From the NCBI GenBank assembly GCA_029552945.1, contig JAKPDD010000023.1, positions 1-64,000 on the forward strand: a DNA stretch of 64,000 nt. Reading direction: 5' to 3'. Position 1 is the stretch's first letter. Each line of letters begins with the position of its first letter. Position numbers and translations under genes: made by a program. A model generated the notes under the pieces. It had not been told where the DNA came from, ran no database searches, and worked only from the letters and a program-made list of their open reading frames with translations. Source of the stretch: Spirochaetota bacterium. Lineage in GTDB: Bacteria > Spirochaetota > GWB1-36-13 > JAKPDD01. Positions 27,020-35,505 of this stretch are shown here, piece after piece.

Positions 27020-28381
27020 TTAGAAAACCGATGTTTTACCATTAAAATGTATACTTCCTAAAAATGCCTTATTTGTTTTAAAAGACTTTATCTTATCTAT
27101 AAGGGCTTTCATTATAGCACCATTATCCTGTTTATTAGAAGATAACTTTTCTCTTATAGTCCATATAATTTCAAGATCGTTCTTATTAATCAAAAGCTCC
27201 TCTTTTCTAGTACCAGACTTAAATATATCAAATGCCGGAAATATACGTCTTTCAGCAAGGCTTCTATCAAGATAAACCTCCATATTACCTGTACCCTTAA
27301 ACTCTTCAAATATAACTTCATCCATTCTACTACCAGTATCTATAAGTGCAGTTCCAATTATTGTAAGGCTTCCCCCATTTTCAATATTTCTTGCAGCACC
27401 AAAAAACTTTTTAGGGCCTATAAGAGCCTTAGCATCCACACCACCTGAAAGTACTTTACCACTTGCAGGTACAATTTGATTATAAGCTCTTGCAAGTCTT
27501 GTAATACTATCTAATAGTATAACAACATCTATTTTAGATTCTACTAACCTTTTTGCCTTTTCAAGGACCATCTCAGCAACCTGGCAGTGTTTATCAGGTT
27601 CTTCGTCAAACGTAGAACTTATCACCTCACCCCTTACAGACCTCTGCATATCTGTAACCTCTTCAGGCCTCTCATCTATTAAAAGAACTATTAAGTAAAC
27701 ATCAGGGTGATTTTTAACTAATGCATTCGCTATGTTTTGTAATAAAATAGTTTTTCCAGTTCTTGGGGGAGCAACAATTAATGACCTCTGTCCTTTACCT
27801 ATAGGAGCAAAAAGATTTAATATTCTTGTTGAAACCATATCAGAATTATCAGAATCTTCAAGATTATACATAAAGTCTGGATATATTGGTGTAAGACTAT
27901 CAAAAGACTTTCTCTCTTTTATATTACTAGCCAGAGTATAATTTATTAAAACAATTTCAGAAATTGCTTTAAACTTATCCCCCTTTTCTGCTTTCTCACC
28001 TTCTGAAGGTTCTTTTAAAAATCCAAAAACAGTATCTCCCTTCTTAAGTCTATAAGACTTGATATGTCCTGGTGGTACATATAGGTCTTTATAACTTTTT
28101 ACGTAATTAGCATCTGATTGTCTTAAAAATCCAAATCCATTTTCCATTATTTCAAGAACACCACCACCAAAACTTAGCCCCAAGTTTTCCATCTTCTTTT
28201 CTATTATTTTAATAATAAGATCATGCTTATTAAGATGCTGATAATTTTCAATAGATAAAGCCCTGCCAAACTCAACAAGGTCAGACATTGGTTTCTCAAA
28301 AAGGTCTTTAATCATTATCTCTATTTCTGAATAGTCTATCTTTTTACTATCTTTTGATTCTAAATTTTCTAATTTAGACAT
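27020..28381 (-). CDS. rho: Transcription termination factor Rho
   Basis: Rho is the hexameric RNA helicase that ends transcription. The 453-residue protein has an N-terminal Rho-N helical domain, the RNA-binding cold-shock-like domain ([20 protein letters not shown] near residue 78), the Walker A APPRTGKT near 205, the [11 protein letters not shown] Walker-B-region match [16 protein letters not shown], the Q-loop [11 protein letters not shown] and the R-loop [16 protein letters not shown] precedes the ATG, with a 187-base AT-rich leader. The slightly long length comes from the N-terminus. Confidence 0.96.
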   Translation of the reverse strand: MSKLENLESKDSKKIDYSEIEIMIKDLFEKPMSDLVEFGRALSIENYQHLNKHDLIIKIIEKKMENLGLSFGGGVLEIMENGFGFLRQSDANYVKSYKDLYVPPGHIKSYRLKKGDTVFGFLKEPSEGEKAEKGDKFKAISEIVLINYTLASNIKERKSFDSLTPIYPDFMYNLEDSDNSDMVSTRILNLFAPIGKGQRSLIVAPPRTGKTILLQNIANALVKNHPDVYLIVLLIDERPEEVTDMQRSVRGEVISSTFDEEPDKHCQVAEMVLEKAKRLVESKIDVVILLDSITRLARAYNQIVPASGKVLSGGVDAKALIGPKKFFGAARNIENGGSLTIIGTALIDTGSRMDEVIFEEFKGTGNMEVYLDRSLAERRIFPAFDIFKSGTRKEELLINKNDLEIIWTIREKLSSNKQDNGAIMKALIDKIKSFKTNKAFLGSIHFNGKTSVF

Positions 28382-28568
28382 TAAATACTCCTTTTATAAA
28401 AAACTTTGCAGATAAAAAAACTCAAAGATAATAAATGAAAAATTAGATTTCTCCCTTTTTGGTATATTTATCTTTAAATTTATTTTAAAAAATAAGGGTT
28501 GACTTTTAAGATTTAATTTAAAAAATTCAATTTATTAAAATTTAAAAAATTTATATTTAAAAAGCAAA

Positions 28569-29711
28569 TTAAAATGCTGAGGTAAGTATAGTAAGTATAT
28601 CTTCTCTGGAAACAGGTCGTGGCAAATTGTGTAAAAACTCATAGTTTCTACTTATTCTTGCTATTTTAACAAGATCATCATTTTCTATATTTAATTCACT
28701 TAAACGCTGAGGAATATTATTCTCTATTGAAAGTTTTCTAAAGTTTTCAATAGCCTTTATAGCAGCTTCAACTATTGAGATATCAGCAATACTTTCCCCA
28801 AACGCTTTTGTAATAAAAACAAGTTTGTTTGCAGCAGTTGTAAGATTAAACTCCATTACATAGGGCAAAATAATACTTATCGCCAGTGCTTGATTAATAT
28901 TATATATACTCTTTATAGCCATACCAATAGCATAAGAAAGTCCAGGAGAACTAAATGATAATGCCATAGAAGCAAGTATAGCAGCCTCACATAGATTATT
29001 TTTTATAACAGTGTTTTCAGGGTCTTTTATAGCTTTAGCTAAGTTAAGATTAACAAGTTCTATAGCTTTAAGTCCTGCAGTTTCTGTTATGAAATTATTT
29101 TTTTTGCTTAAAAAACTTTCAATACTTATAGCTACAGTCTCTAACGCTATACTCCTTACAAAATCATCAGGAAGGCTTGTTGTTATCTTAGGATCAACTA
29201 TAACAACATCAGCATAAACATTAGCCTCTAAATACTTTTTAATACCGTCATATTTATCTATGACCTGTATATCAGGAGTAAGACCAGGTAAATAACCAAT
29301 AGTAGTTGGGATCTCTATATACTTTACTGTTTTACCTTGACCCTTTTTCCCCAAAAAATAGTCTTCAATTATTCCTCCATGAGATATTAAAAAAGCAACT
29401 GTCTTTGCTATATTTAGAACATTTCTTCCACCAAAACCAATTACAACATCTGATCTTGCGAACCTTGCCTCTTCTGCTATCTTATTAGCAATCTCTGATG
29501 TTGATGAATTATCAACTTTATCATATGCTATCACACCAAGAGCATAATCTTCAATCATTGCCTTTATTTTTGGGAACCATCCAGTCTCAGCGGCAGCAAG
29601 AGAATCTCCTATTAAGACAACTCTCTTTCCATAATCTTTTACTATCTCACCTACCTGATTAATAAAATTGACACCTTCAATTATTCTATAGGGAAATGAA
29701 AAGTCTCCCAT
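28569..29711 (-). CDS. Iron-alcohol-dehydrogenase-family protein lacking metal ligands
   Basis: The 380-residue protein has the overall Fe-ADH/dehydroquinate-synthase fold order: an N-terminal Rossmann domain (VVLIGDSLAAAE), then IEIPTTIGYLPG, and an all-helical C-terminal domain with ILPYVMEFN. But the usual GGGSxxDxAK motif reads GFGGRNVLNIAK, the DALxHAIE metal motif reads ETVAISIE, and the two later His positions (AHxLAHxLG and PHG) read SYAIGMAIK and NQA. All metal-binding residues of the family appear lost, so it is probably not a working iron or zinc dehydrogenase. It may be a regulatory or structural pseudoenzyme, or use another chemistry. It lies 15 bases downstream of flgM. Confidence 0.7.
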   Translation of the reverse strand: MGDFSFPYRIIEGVNFINQVGEIVKDYGKRVVLIGDSLAAAETGWFPKIKAMIEDYALGVIAYDKVDNSSTSEIANKIAEEARFARSDVVIGFGGRNVLNIAKTVAFLISHGGIIEDYFLGKKGQGKTVKYIEIPTTIGYLPGLTPDIQVIDKYDGIKKYLEANVYADVVIVDPKITTSLPDDFVRSIALETVAISIESFLSKKNNFITETAGLKAIELVNLNLAKAIKDPENTVIKNNLCEAAILASMALSFSSPGLSYAIGMAIKSIYNINQALAISIILPYVMEFNLTTAANKLVFITKAFGESIADISIVEAAIKAIENFRKLSIENNIPQRLSELNIENDDLVKIARISRNYEFLHNLPRPVSREDILTILTSAF

Positions 29712-29725
29712 TTTAAACTAAACCT

Positions 29726-30013
29726 TTATATATCTTCACTATCAAGAAAATTAGATAACTTACTTGCTATATCATTGTATATTTTACTACTGTTATAATA
29801 TTCTGACTTTAATCTTTCTTTAACCTGTGCTATTCTATCTTGTCTTATATCCGGTGTATTTTTTATAACCTCTTTATATTTTTCAACTTCAGCTCTTAAT
29901 TTTGCTTCATCTGAAATATGAATAGAATCTGTTTTAGTCTTATTAGTAGTTTTTACATTATTCTTTTTAACTGTTTTATTATTAAATATCTGAAATATTT
30001 TTCTTATTTCCAT
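29726..30013 (-). CDS. flgM: Anti-sigma-28 factor FlgM
   Basis: FlgM binds sigma-28 (FliA) until the flagellar hook is complete. The 95-residue protein has a disordered, Lys/Thr-rich N-terminal half and the family C-terminal half: DSIHISDEAKLRAEVEKY, NTPDIRQDRIAQVKERL, and a final helix IYNDIASKLSNFL. The NTPDIR-x-(D/E)-R-(I/V) segment is the FlgM signature. GGAG precedes the ATG. A good sigma-28-like promoter lies just upstream. The length matches the family. Confidence 0.85.
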   Translation of the reverse strand: MEIRKIFQIFNNKTVKKNNVKTTNKTKTDSIHISDEAKLRAEVEKYKEVIKNTPDIRQDRIAQVKERLKSEYYNSSKIYNDIASKLSNFLDSEDI

Positions 30014-30040
30014 GGGTTACTCCTTCATTAAACATTAATA

Positions 30041-30067
30041 TTATCGGAAAAATAAACTTTTTTATTA
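30041..30067 (-). promoter_or_regulatory. Sigma-28-type promoter candidate of flgM
   Basis: Read on the complement, a TAAT, 15 bases and TCCGATAA match the sigma-28 consensus TAAA-N15-GCCGATAA at 10 of 12 positions. It lies 28 bases before the flgM ATG. The spacing is exact. No other promoter of this quality was seen in the window by eye. Confidence 0.55.
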
Positions 30068-30085
30068 GTAATAATTTAAATAAAA

Positions 30086-30751
30086 CTAAGTTATATTATT
30101 AATAATAATACAAAATTCGCCTTTCTTTTCAAAATTTATATTAATACTTCCAGCTTGTCCCCTTATAATCTCCTCATATTTTTTAGTAAGCTCTCTTCCT
30201 ATTACTATTTCTATATTCTTACCAAAAACTTCTTTTATAGCCTCTATTGTATCCTCAATCCTATGAACTGATTCATATAAAACTATAACTGTCTCTAAGT
30301 TTTTTAATTTACCAAGCTGGTTTCTCTTTTTTATTTTTTTATTACTTAAAAAACCTACAAAGTAAAAAGATGATACCGGCAAGCCACTTACAGGAAGTAA
30401 AGTTGTAAACGCTGTTACCCCTGGTATAGGGATAACTTTTATATTTTCCTCAATAGCCTTTTTTACTAAAATATAACCTGGGTCTGATATAAGTGGAGTC
30501 CCCGCCTCACTTACCATCCCAATCTCTTTTCCTTCTTTCAACATATTTATAACACTGTTTACAATCTTTTTTTCATTACCACTAAAATATGGTATAAGTT
30601 TTTTATCATTTATCTGATATTTATCAAGTAAAATTTTAGTCTTTCTTGTATCTTCAGCTAAAATAATATCAACCTTTGATAGAGTATTAATAGCTCTTAT
30701 AGTTATATCCTCAAGATTACCTATAGGGGTTGAGATTATATATAAACTCAT
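30086..30751 (-). CDS. rsmI: 16S rRNA (cytidine-1402 2'-O)-methyltransferase RsmI
   Basis: RsmI is a SAM-dependent tetrapyrrole-methylase-fold enzyme. The 221-residue protein has LYIISTPIGNLEDITIRA at the N-terminus, ILAEDTRKTKILL near residue 33, VSEAGTPLISDPGYILV near 79 and PIPGVTAFTTLLPVSGLP near 107. Slightly shorter than E. coli RsmI (286) because the C-terminal extension is missing. Its ATG overlaps the stop of the activase gene (4 bases). Confidence 0.94.
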   Translation of the reverse strand: MSLYIISTPIGNLEDITIRAINTLSKVDIILAEDTRKTKILLDKYQINDKKLIPYFSGNEKKIVNSVINMLKEGKEIGMVSEAGTPLISDPGYILVKKAIEENIKVIPIPGVTAFTTLLPVSGLPVSSFYFVGFLSNKKIKKRNQLGKLKNLETVIVLYESVHRIEDTIEAIKEVFGKNIEIVIGRELTKKYEEIIRGQAGSININFEKKGEFCIIINNIT

Positions 30752-31377
30752 TTTATACCCTCTAAAAGCACAAACCTACCCAACAAAAAAACTTCACATA
30801 ACATTGATAAAGCTTTCACAAAAGCTACATTTTCACACATACCTCCGGAAAGATAAATTTTTTCTGGTTTACCTGAAAACTCGTAAATATTATAAACAAG
30901 ACTCTTTATAAAATCACCTATTGCAACCTCAGGAGATATATTATTTATAATACTATCAAAAACCTTTTCAAGACCAAAAACAGAGCATGTAATAGGTGAA
31001 GGCTTAGATTCAGTAACTATTATATCTTCAGACTTAAGTCCATAATAGTTCATAATAAGTTCAAGTGTAAAGCCAGTTGTAGCACCACAAGACTGATTCC
31101 AATCAAGCTTACTAAAAAACCCATTCTTAAACTCAACATATTTTATATCCCTTGAACCTACGTCAACAACAATAAAATTGTTTTCTTTTATTAATTTTCT
31201 AGACCCTCTTGCAAGTGCTTCTAGTTCATTAATATATATCTTTGAAAAGTTTTTGCCTAAGTGCCCAGTTGCTTTCCTAAAATACCATTTTTCTTTAATA
31301 ATATCTTTAGTTAGTAATATGTGATAATACTTACCATCAAGTATTTTTGTCCAGGTAGTACCTATATCAGCTATCAT
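30748..31377 (-). CDS. BadF/HgdC-type ATPase (acyl-CoA dehydratase activase-like)
   Basis: This 209-residue ASKHA-fold ATPase resembles HgdC/BadF, which use a subunit-bridging 4Fe-4S cluster to inject an electron into a 2-hydroxyacyl-CoA dehydratase or benzoyl-CoA reductase. Seen: phosphate-1 motif ADIGTTWTK, phosphate-2 VDVGSRDIKYVE (family DIGGQDxK), the cluster Cys in NQSCGATTG (family NDKCAAGTG), the second Cys in TCSVFG and adenosine motif LSGGMCEN. It is shorter than HgdC (260) mainly in the N-terminal half. It is coupled by overlap to the gene upstream and to rsmI. It acts in the cytoplasm on an unknown partner. Confidence 0.8.
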   Translation of the reverse strand: MIADIGTTWTKILDGKYYHILLTKDIIKEKWYFRKATGHLGKNFSKIYINELEALARGSRKLIKENNFIVVDVGSRDIKYVEFKNGFFSKLDWNQSCGATTGFTLELIMNYYGLKSEDIIVTESKPSPITCSVFGLEKVFDSIINNISPEVAIGDFIKSLVYNIYEFSGKPEKIYLSGGMCENVAFVKALSMLCEVFLLGRFVLLEGIK

Positions 31378-32090
31378 CGATTTAACCTTATAAAAGCTTC
31401 TATCTTTGCTTTTATTGAACTTGTTGCATTTCTATCAAGGTCTATAAAAAGACCATTATACTTTTCAGCAAGAAACTTTGCAAGCATAGACTTTGAACAA
31501 AAAGATTGAGCAAAAAATACAACCTTTAAATTCTCTGGCACATATAATTCAACATCAATATCTGAAGGAACAGAGGCTTCAACTGCTCTAACCCACCCAA
31601 GCACTATAGTATCTTCAGGGAAAAATTCTAATATTGAAAAATCATTAGGTGGGACCCCCCAAAAACCAAATTTTGGATTTTCAGCTCTTTTAAGATCAAT
31701 AGAAATAGGTGTAATTATGCTTTTCATAATAAGATCTATTTTTTCCGCAAGAGGAAGTATAGAGTCTGATATAGGAGTCTCTTTTCTTATTTTATTAGTA
31801 TTTTCAGTAAAAATAACATCGAAACCAAGATTTTTTAAGATCTTAGCTACAAAAAAGCCATTATCACATTTATCTTTTCCAGTAGTTGCTATTATCTTTT
31901 CAATCTCATCTTTATATGTCAAAGCGTTTGTTAAAATATTTTTTATTATCTGACATGTAGTCTTTGGTAATATATCTACATTAGGTTTATTATAATCTAT
32001 ATCAAGGTCTATAAACTCATAACCTCTCTCTTTGTAATATTTAATAAAACTATCTGGGGGATAACCATAATAACCAATCTTTTTCAACAA
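31374..32090 (-). CDS. Short 2-hydroxyacyl-CoA dehydratase/activase-related (HgdB-like) protein
   Basis: The protein of 238 residues has no close named family. It has features of the HgdB/BcrC-like cluster-binding fold: a Cys in KTTCQIIKN, TTGKDKCDNGFFVAKIL, a KFGFWGVPPNDFSIL segment and VVFFAQSFCSKSMLAKF, which could bind an Fe-S cluster. At this length it carries only part of a dehydratase subunit. It starts from one of two adjacent TTG codons, the second with GAGG five bases upstream. It overlaps the ATPase gene by 4 bases and is probably that ATPase's partner. The reaction is unknown. Confidence 0.6.
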   Translation of the reverse strand: MLKKIGYYGYPPDSFIKYYKERGYEFIDLDIDYNKPNVDILPKTTCQIIKNILTNALTYKDEIEKIIATTGKDKCDNGFFVAKILKNLGFDVIFTENTNKIRKETPISDSILPLAEKIDLIMKSIITPISIDLKRAENPKFGFWGVPPNDFSILEFFPEDTIVLGWVRAVEASVPSDIDVELYVPENLKVVFFAQSFCSKSMLAKFLAEKYNGLFIDLDRNATSSIKAKIEAFIRLNR

Positions 32091-32159
32091 AACCTCAAGG
32101 AAAATAAATAAAATAATAAGATTAAAATTTAATGAATAAAAATTTTATTTATTAATGAA

Positions 32160-32177
32160 AAAGGGGCAAAAGCCCCT
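32160..32177 (-). terminator. Hairpin terminator of the thiolase gene
   Basis: The inverted repeat AAGGGGC, AAAA loop, GCCCCTT lies ten bases after the thiolase stop, and on the complement is followed by a T run. Confidence 0.85.
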
Positions 32178-32187
32178 TAAAAATTAA

Positions 32188-33444
32188 TTATTTTACTCTT
32201 TTTAATACAGTAATAAAATTACTTACAGCTGATCCACCAACGTTAAAAGTAACACCTACTTCAGGTTTTTTCTTAGTTAAAGTTGCTCCGATTGGTTCAT
32301 CAACAAGTTGCTTAAATATTAATGCATGCATTGATGCACCTGTTGCACCGACTGGGTGTCCTTTTGCCTTAAGACCACCTGATATATTAACAGCAACTTT
32401 ATCATCTCTTGTAAACCTTCCTTCCATATAATCATATCCAGCCTTTCCATCTTCTGAAAGTCCAAGTGCTTCAGTAGTAAGTATATGATTTATTGCAAAA
32501 CAGTCATGAACTTCTGCAAGATCTATATCTTTTGGTTTTATTTTTGCTTCCTCATAAGCTCTCTTAGCAGCTATCTTTCCTGCTTCAAGCATATACATTT
32601 GTGGTCTCTTTTTCTCCTCCATTATTTCTGTTGCATTTCCTATACCTGCTATCTGAACAGCCTTCTTAGCAGACTTAGCAACCTTTTTATTAGATAATAC
32701 AATTGCAGCTGAACCATCAGATATTAATGAACAGTCATGTAATCTTAATGGGTCTGCGATAACCGGGTTACTCTTATCATCAAGAGCCAATATTGCTTCT
32801 GCTGTTGTTATGCCAAGCTTTTCAGCAACACTTCCCTTGCCCATTTGAGCAAGTGGGTTATCCATAGCATTTCTATAACAGAGTGCTGAAACTGTTGCAA
32901 ACATTTTTCTTAAAACATCATCAGATATTTTATAATGAGCCTTGTAACCTTTAGCATATTCAGCAAAAAGTGCGGGGAATGTCATCCCTTTTGAACCCTC
33001 TGTCTCAAAATAAGAAGCATATGCTAATATTTCTGTAGTTTCAGGAGTTGTTCTTTCAGTCATCTTTTCAGCACCAATAACAAGTATATTTTTATATCTT
33101 CCAGACTCAATTGCATGAACTGCTGCATGAACTGCTGCTGAACTTGAAGCACAAGCAGCTTCAAACCTCATAGTAGGAACAAATCTTAAGTCTGGATGAA
33201 TGTATAGTGCAATTGGGCCTAAATGTTCCTGCTTTACAAACGGACCTGATGAAAATGCTGCAACATATATAGCGTCAATATCTTTTGGAGAAAGACCTGA
33301 ATCTTCTAAAGCCCCTTTACCAGCTTCTATTATTAGATCATAAATAGTAGGTCCTTTATCAATTATCTGTTTTGTTTCTTTATCTCTCTTTGTAAAGGCA
33401 CCAAACTTTGAATTATAGGCACCTGTAATATATACTTCACTCAT
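32188..33444 (-). CDS. Thiolase, SCP-x/acetyl-CoA acetyltransferase type
   Basis: The 418-residue enzyme carries out thiolytic cleavage or Claisen condensation of acyl-CoA. Seen: catalytic nucleophile Cys in EAACASSSAAVHAA near residue 97, DCSLISDGSAAIVLS, LAEVHDCFAINHIL (His), and C-terminal NISGGLKAKGHPVGATGA near 362. The HDCF and GHPVG motifs and the N-terminal VYITGAY place it with the SCP-x/thiolase-like group rather than canonical PhaA, as it lacks the C-terminal CxG Cys (family lacks it too). GGGAGG precedes the ATG. It is monocistronic by the terminator. Confidence 0.9.
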   Translation of the reverse strand: MSEVYITGAYNSKFGAFTKRDKETKQIIDKGPTIYDLIIEAGKGALEDSGLSPKDIDAIYVAAFSSGPFVKQEHLGPIALYIHPDLRFVPTMRFEAACASSSAAVHAAVHAIESGRYKNILVIGAEKMTERTTPETTEILAYASYFETEGSKGMTFPALFAEYAKGYKAHYKISDDVLRKMFATVSALCYRNAMDNPLAQMGKGSVAEKLGITTAEAILALDDKSNPVIADPLRLHDCSLISDGSAAIVLSNKKVAKSAKKAVQIAGIGNATEIMEEKKRPQMYMLEAGKIAAKRAYEEAKIKPKDIDLAEVHDCFAINHILTTEALGLSEDGKAGYDYMEGRFTRDDKVAVNISGGLKAKGHPVGATGASMHALIFKQLVDEPIGATLTKKKPEVGVTFNVGGSAVSNFITVLKRVK

Positions 33445-33579
33445 TTTAATCCTCCCTTAGAGTTAATTATTTTAATATAAATAAAAATTAAGATATTTTA
33501 AGCTTTATAACAAAAATTTTATAAAAAAATCCTAAAAAATTAAATTTGCAAAATAAATTATTAACAAAAGGAAGTCTGA

Positions 33580-34161
33580 ATGTTAGAAAAATTTCTTCTT
33601 TGCTTTATTCCTTTGTTTGTTGCTGTTGACGCTATTGGGATATTACCAATATTCTTAAGTTTTGCAGAAAACTTAGAAAAAAAAGTTATAAAAAATATAA
33701 TCTTTAAAGCAGTAATAACAGCAAGCATAATAGCAACATTATTCCTTTTTGCAGGTAGTTATCTACTCTATTTTCTTGGAATAACAATTGGAGACTTTAT
33801 GATAGCTGGTGGAACTATATTGTTTATAATTGCTGTAAATGATATTACAAGCTTTGAAAAGAAGTTAAGAAAAATAAACTCAAGTGAATTCGGCATTGTA
33901 CCAGTAGCAACACCATTAATAGTTGGACCAGGTGTATTGACAACAATATTATTACTTACCAATAATTACGGATACATAATAACCTCTATAGCAACACTAA
34001 TAAATATTATTATAGCAGGGCTTATTTTCCTATTATCAGATCCAATATATAAAATACTTAAAAAAAGTGGTGTTAAAGCAATCTCTAAAATAGCAAGCTT
34101 ATTACTCGCTTCAATAGGCATAATGATGATAAGAAAAGGAATAATGAGTTTTGTAAAATAA
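33580..34161 (+). CDS. MarC family integral membrane protein
   Basis: The 193-residue protein has six transmembrane segments and the MarC-type motifs FVAVDAIGILPIFLSF at the N-terminus and VPVATPLIVGPGVLTTILLL near residue 107. Its transport substrate is unknown; the family was once linked to multiple antibiotic resistance but this is not well supported. AAGGAAG precedes the ATG. It converges with the ParB-like gene, 5 bases apart. Confidence 0.92.
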   Translation: MLEKFLLCFIPLFVAVDAIGILPIFLSFAENLEKKVIKNIIFKAVITASIIATLFLFAGSYLLYFLGITIGDFMIAGGTILFIIAVNDITSFEKKLRKINSSEFGIVPVATPLIVGPGVLTTILLLTNNYGYIITSIATLINIIIAGLIFLLSDPIYKILKKSGVKAISKIASLLLASIGIMMIRKGIMSFVK

Positions 34162-34166
34162 AAATC

Positions 34167-34958
34167 TTATTTATTTAAAAGTTCTATCATCTTGATAACA
34201 ATTTCTTTTTTTTCTTCCAGTAACTTTAAAATTTTTAAAAACTCATTTTTATTCTGAAATTTTAAGTTGAATTTAAGGGTTCTACCTTCAAAAAACTTGT
34301 CAAAATCTATTCTGACATTACCAGTTTCCAATTCTTTAATAATAGATTCTGATTCTTTTTTATAGTCATAAAACATTGGATATCTTATCTTAAGAAGATT
34401 TTCAAAAATAGAAATATTATTATCAATATTAATAGGAATATTATGCTTTGTTATCTCAAAACACACATTTAAAGCTATCTTAAACTCTTGTTTGTTCATA
34501 TCTGAATTAACAATAACTCTTTTAAGATGATCATTGATACTACAAAAATATTCTGCTTCTCTAAGAGATGTTATCCCCTTTCTAAGAAGTTTTACAAGTT
34601 CCTCTTTTTGTAAAGAACAAAAATATTTTATAATATTAATTTTATTGGCAGGAAAGTTTAAAAGATCATAAAAAAAATCAAAATCTTCCTGAAGATTATA
34701 CAAAAAAAATATCCTATCATCAAAACCTGGATTTCTTCCTAAAAGGTCTTTTTGATAAGAAAGTATAAGATCAAATTCTCTTTTAAGATCTTTAACGATA
34801 ATAATATTAACGTATCCATCTTCAGGCAATTTTGGCCCTGCTATAACAGAATAATCTTTATCAACAAGATAAGGTAAGAAAGAAAATGTGAAGAGAGGAT
34901 AGTTTAAAAAAAGCCTTTTTTTTTCTTCAAGTCTCTTAGAGTGTATACTATTTTGCAT
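34167..34958 (-). CDS. Degenerate ParB-like protein
   Basis: The 263-residue protein is not clearly recognised. Its central region has the order of a ParB domain: VIAGPKLPEDGYVNIIIVKDL (compare ParB IIAGERRxxA and VPVIIVKDL), then an HTH-like segment and KLLRKGITSLREAEYFCSI (compare ParB LxxGKISLGHARALLSL). The ParB box residues (GERR) are missing and the N-terminal clamp appears shortened, so CTP binding is unlikely. A helical C-terminus follows. It begins 11 bases inside the end of the Hfq-like gene. The call is a pattern match by eye, not a searched result. Confidence 0.5.
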   Translation of the reverse strand: MQNSIHSKRLEEKKRLFLNYPLFTFSFLPYLVDKDYSVIAGPKLPEDGYVNIIIVKDLKREFDLILSYQKDLLGRNPGFDDRIFFLYNLQEDFDFFYDLLNFPANKINIIKYFCSLQKEELVKLLRKGITSLREAEYFCSINDHLKRVIVNSDMNKQEFKIALNVCFEITKHNIPINIDNNISIFENLLKIRYPMFYDYKKESESIIKELETGNVRIDFDKFFEGRTLKFNLKFQNKNEFLKILKLLEEKKEIVIKMIELLNK

Positions 34959-35211
34959 AAAATCCTATTAGAGCATTTTTATAATAACAATATTCTTGCC
35001 CATTTATTTCTAAAATTATCTTATATTTATCTATGTTTATAAGCTTGCCCTCTTTTTCGCCTTCATTATTTGTTATTAAGACTATATTTTTACCTATGTT
35101 TTTATCTCTGAACTCTTTTTCAAAGTTCTTTTCTATTAATAAACGATTAAATTGAGTACTAATTTCTTTAGCTTCCGTTAAAGTATCAAGTATCTCTTTA
35201 AGCAAACTCAT
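34948..35211 (-). CDS. Candidate divergent Hfq-like Sm-fold protein
   Basis: The 87-residue protein has an extra N-terminal helix of about 30 residues and then a short strand-rich domain that follows Hfq pattern by pattern: an N-terminal helix FEKEFRDKNI, strand IVLITNN, then GEKEGKLINIDKYKIILEINGQ and ending CYYKNALIGFY. The Sm1-like G-x-I-x3-D-x-F-x-I-x-L spacing is kept as G-K-L-x3-D-K-Y-K-I-I-L, and the Sm2 motif YKHA of Hfq is YKNA here. Hfq binds sRNAs and mRNA. Borrelia Hfq is similarly diverged, which makes it plausible in spirochaetes. AGGAG precedes the ATG and overlaps the previous stop. Alternative: an unrelated SH3-like barrel. Confidence 0.5.
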   Translation of the reverse strand: MSLLKEILDTLTEAKEISTQFNRLLIEKNFEKEFRDKNIGKNIVLITNNEGEKEGKLINIDKYKIILEINGQEYCYYKNALIGFYAK

Positions 35212-35220
35212 AAAAAACTC

Positions 35221-35442
35221 CTAAGCATATAAGTCTATATAATATCCAACAATTATACCACCCGGAACACTGAAAGAAACAGGACCTGGTGAATAATTAC
35301 CTGCTATAATCTTCATGGAATTAATACTCCCCATATACTGAGAGGATGTGGAAACTCTTGATACTGGTTTAACAGGCTCTGAAGGATAATTGTTATAAAT
35401 ATAAACATTACTAATATGTGAGACCCCACTACTAATTCTCAT
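35221..35442 (-). CDS. Uncharacterised 73-residue protein
   Basis: I do not recognise this small protein. It is rich in Ser, Pro, Val, Tyr and Gly, has no signal peptide, and ends in a hydrophobic segment (GGIIVGYYIDLYA). It has a good GGGGAG site before the ATG and its stop overlaps the ribosome binding site of the Hfq-like gene, so it is most likely a real first gene of that operon. Confidence 0.6.
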   Translation of the reverse strand: MRISSGVSHISNVYIYNNYPSEPVKPVSRVSTSSQYMGSINSMKIIAGNYSPGPVSFSVPGGIIVGYYIDLYA

Positions 35443-35505
35443 AGTACTCCCCTTATATAAATACCTCGGATTATCTTAAAAAATCTTTAAATGAATTTTA
35501 AAAAA

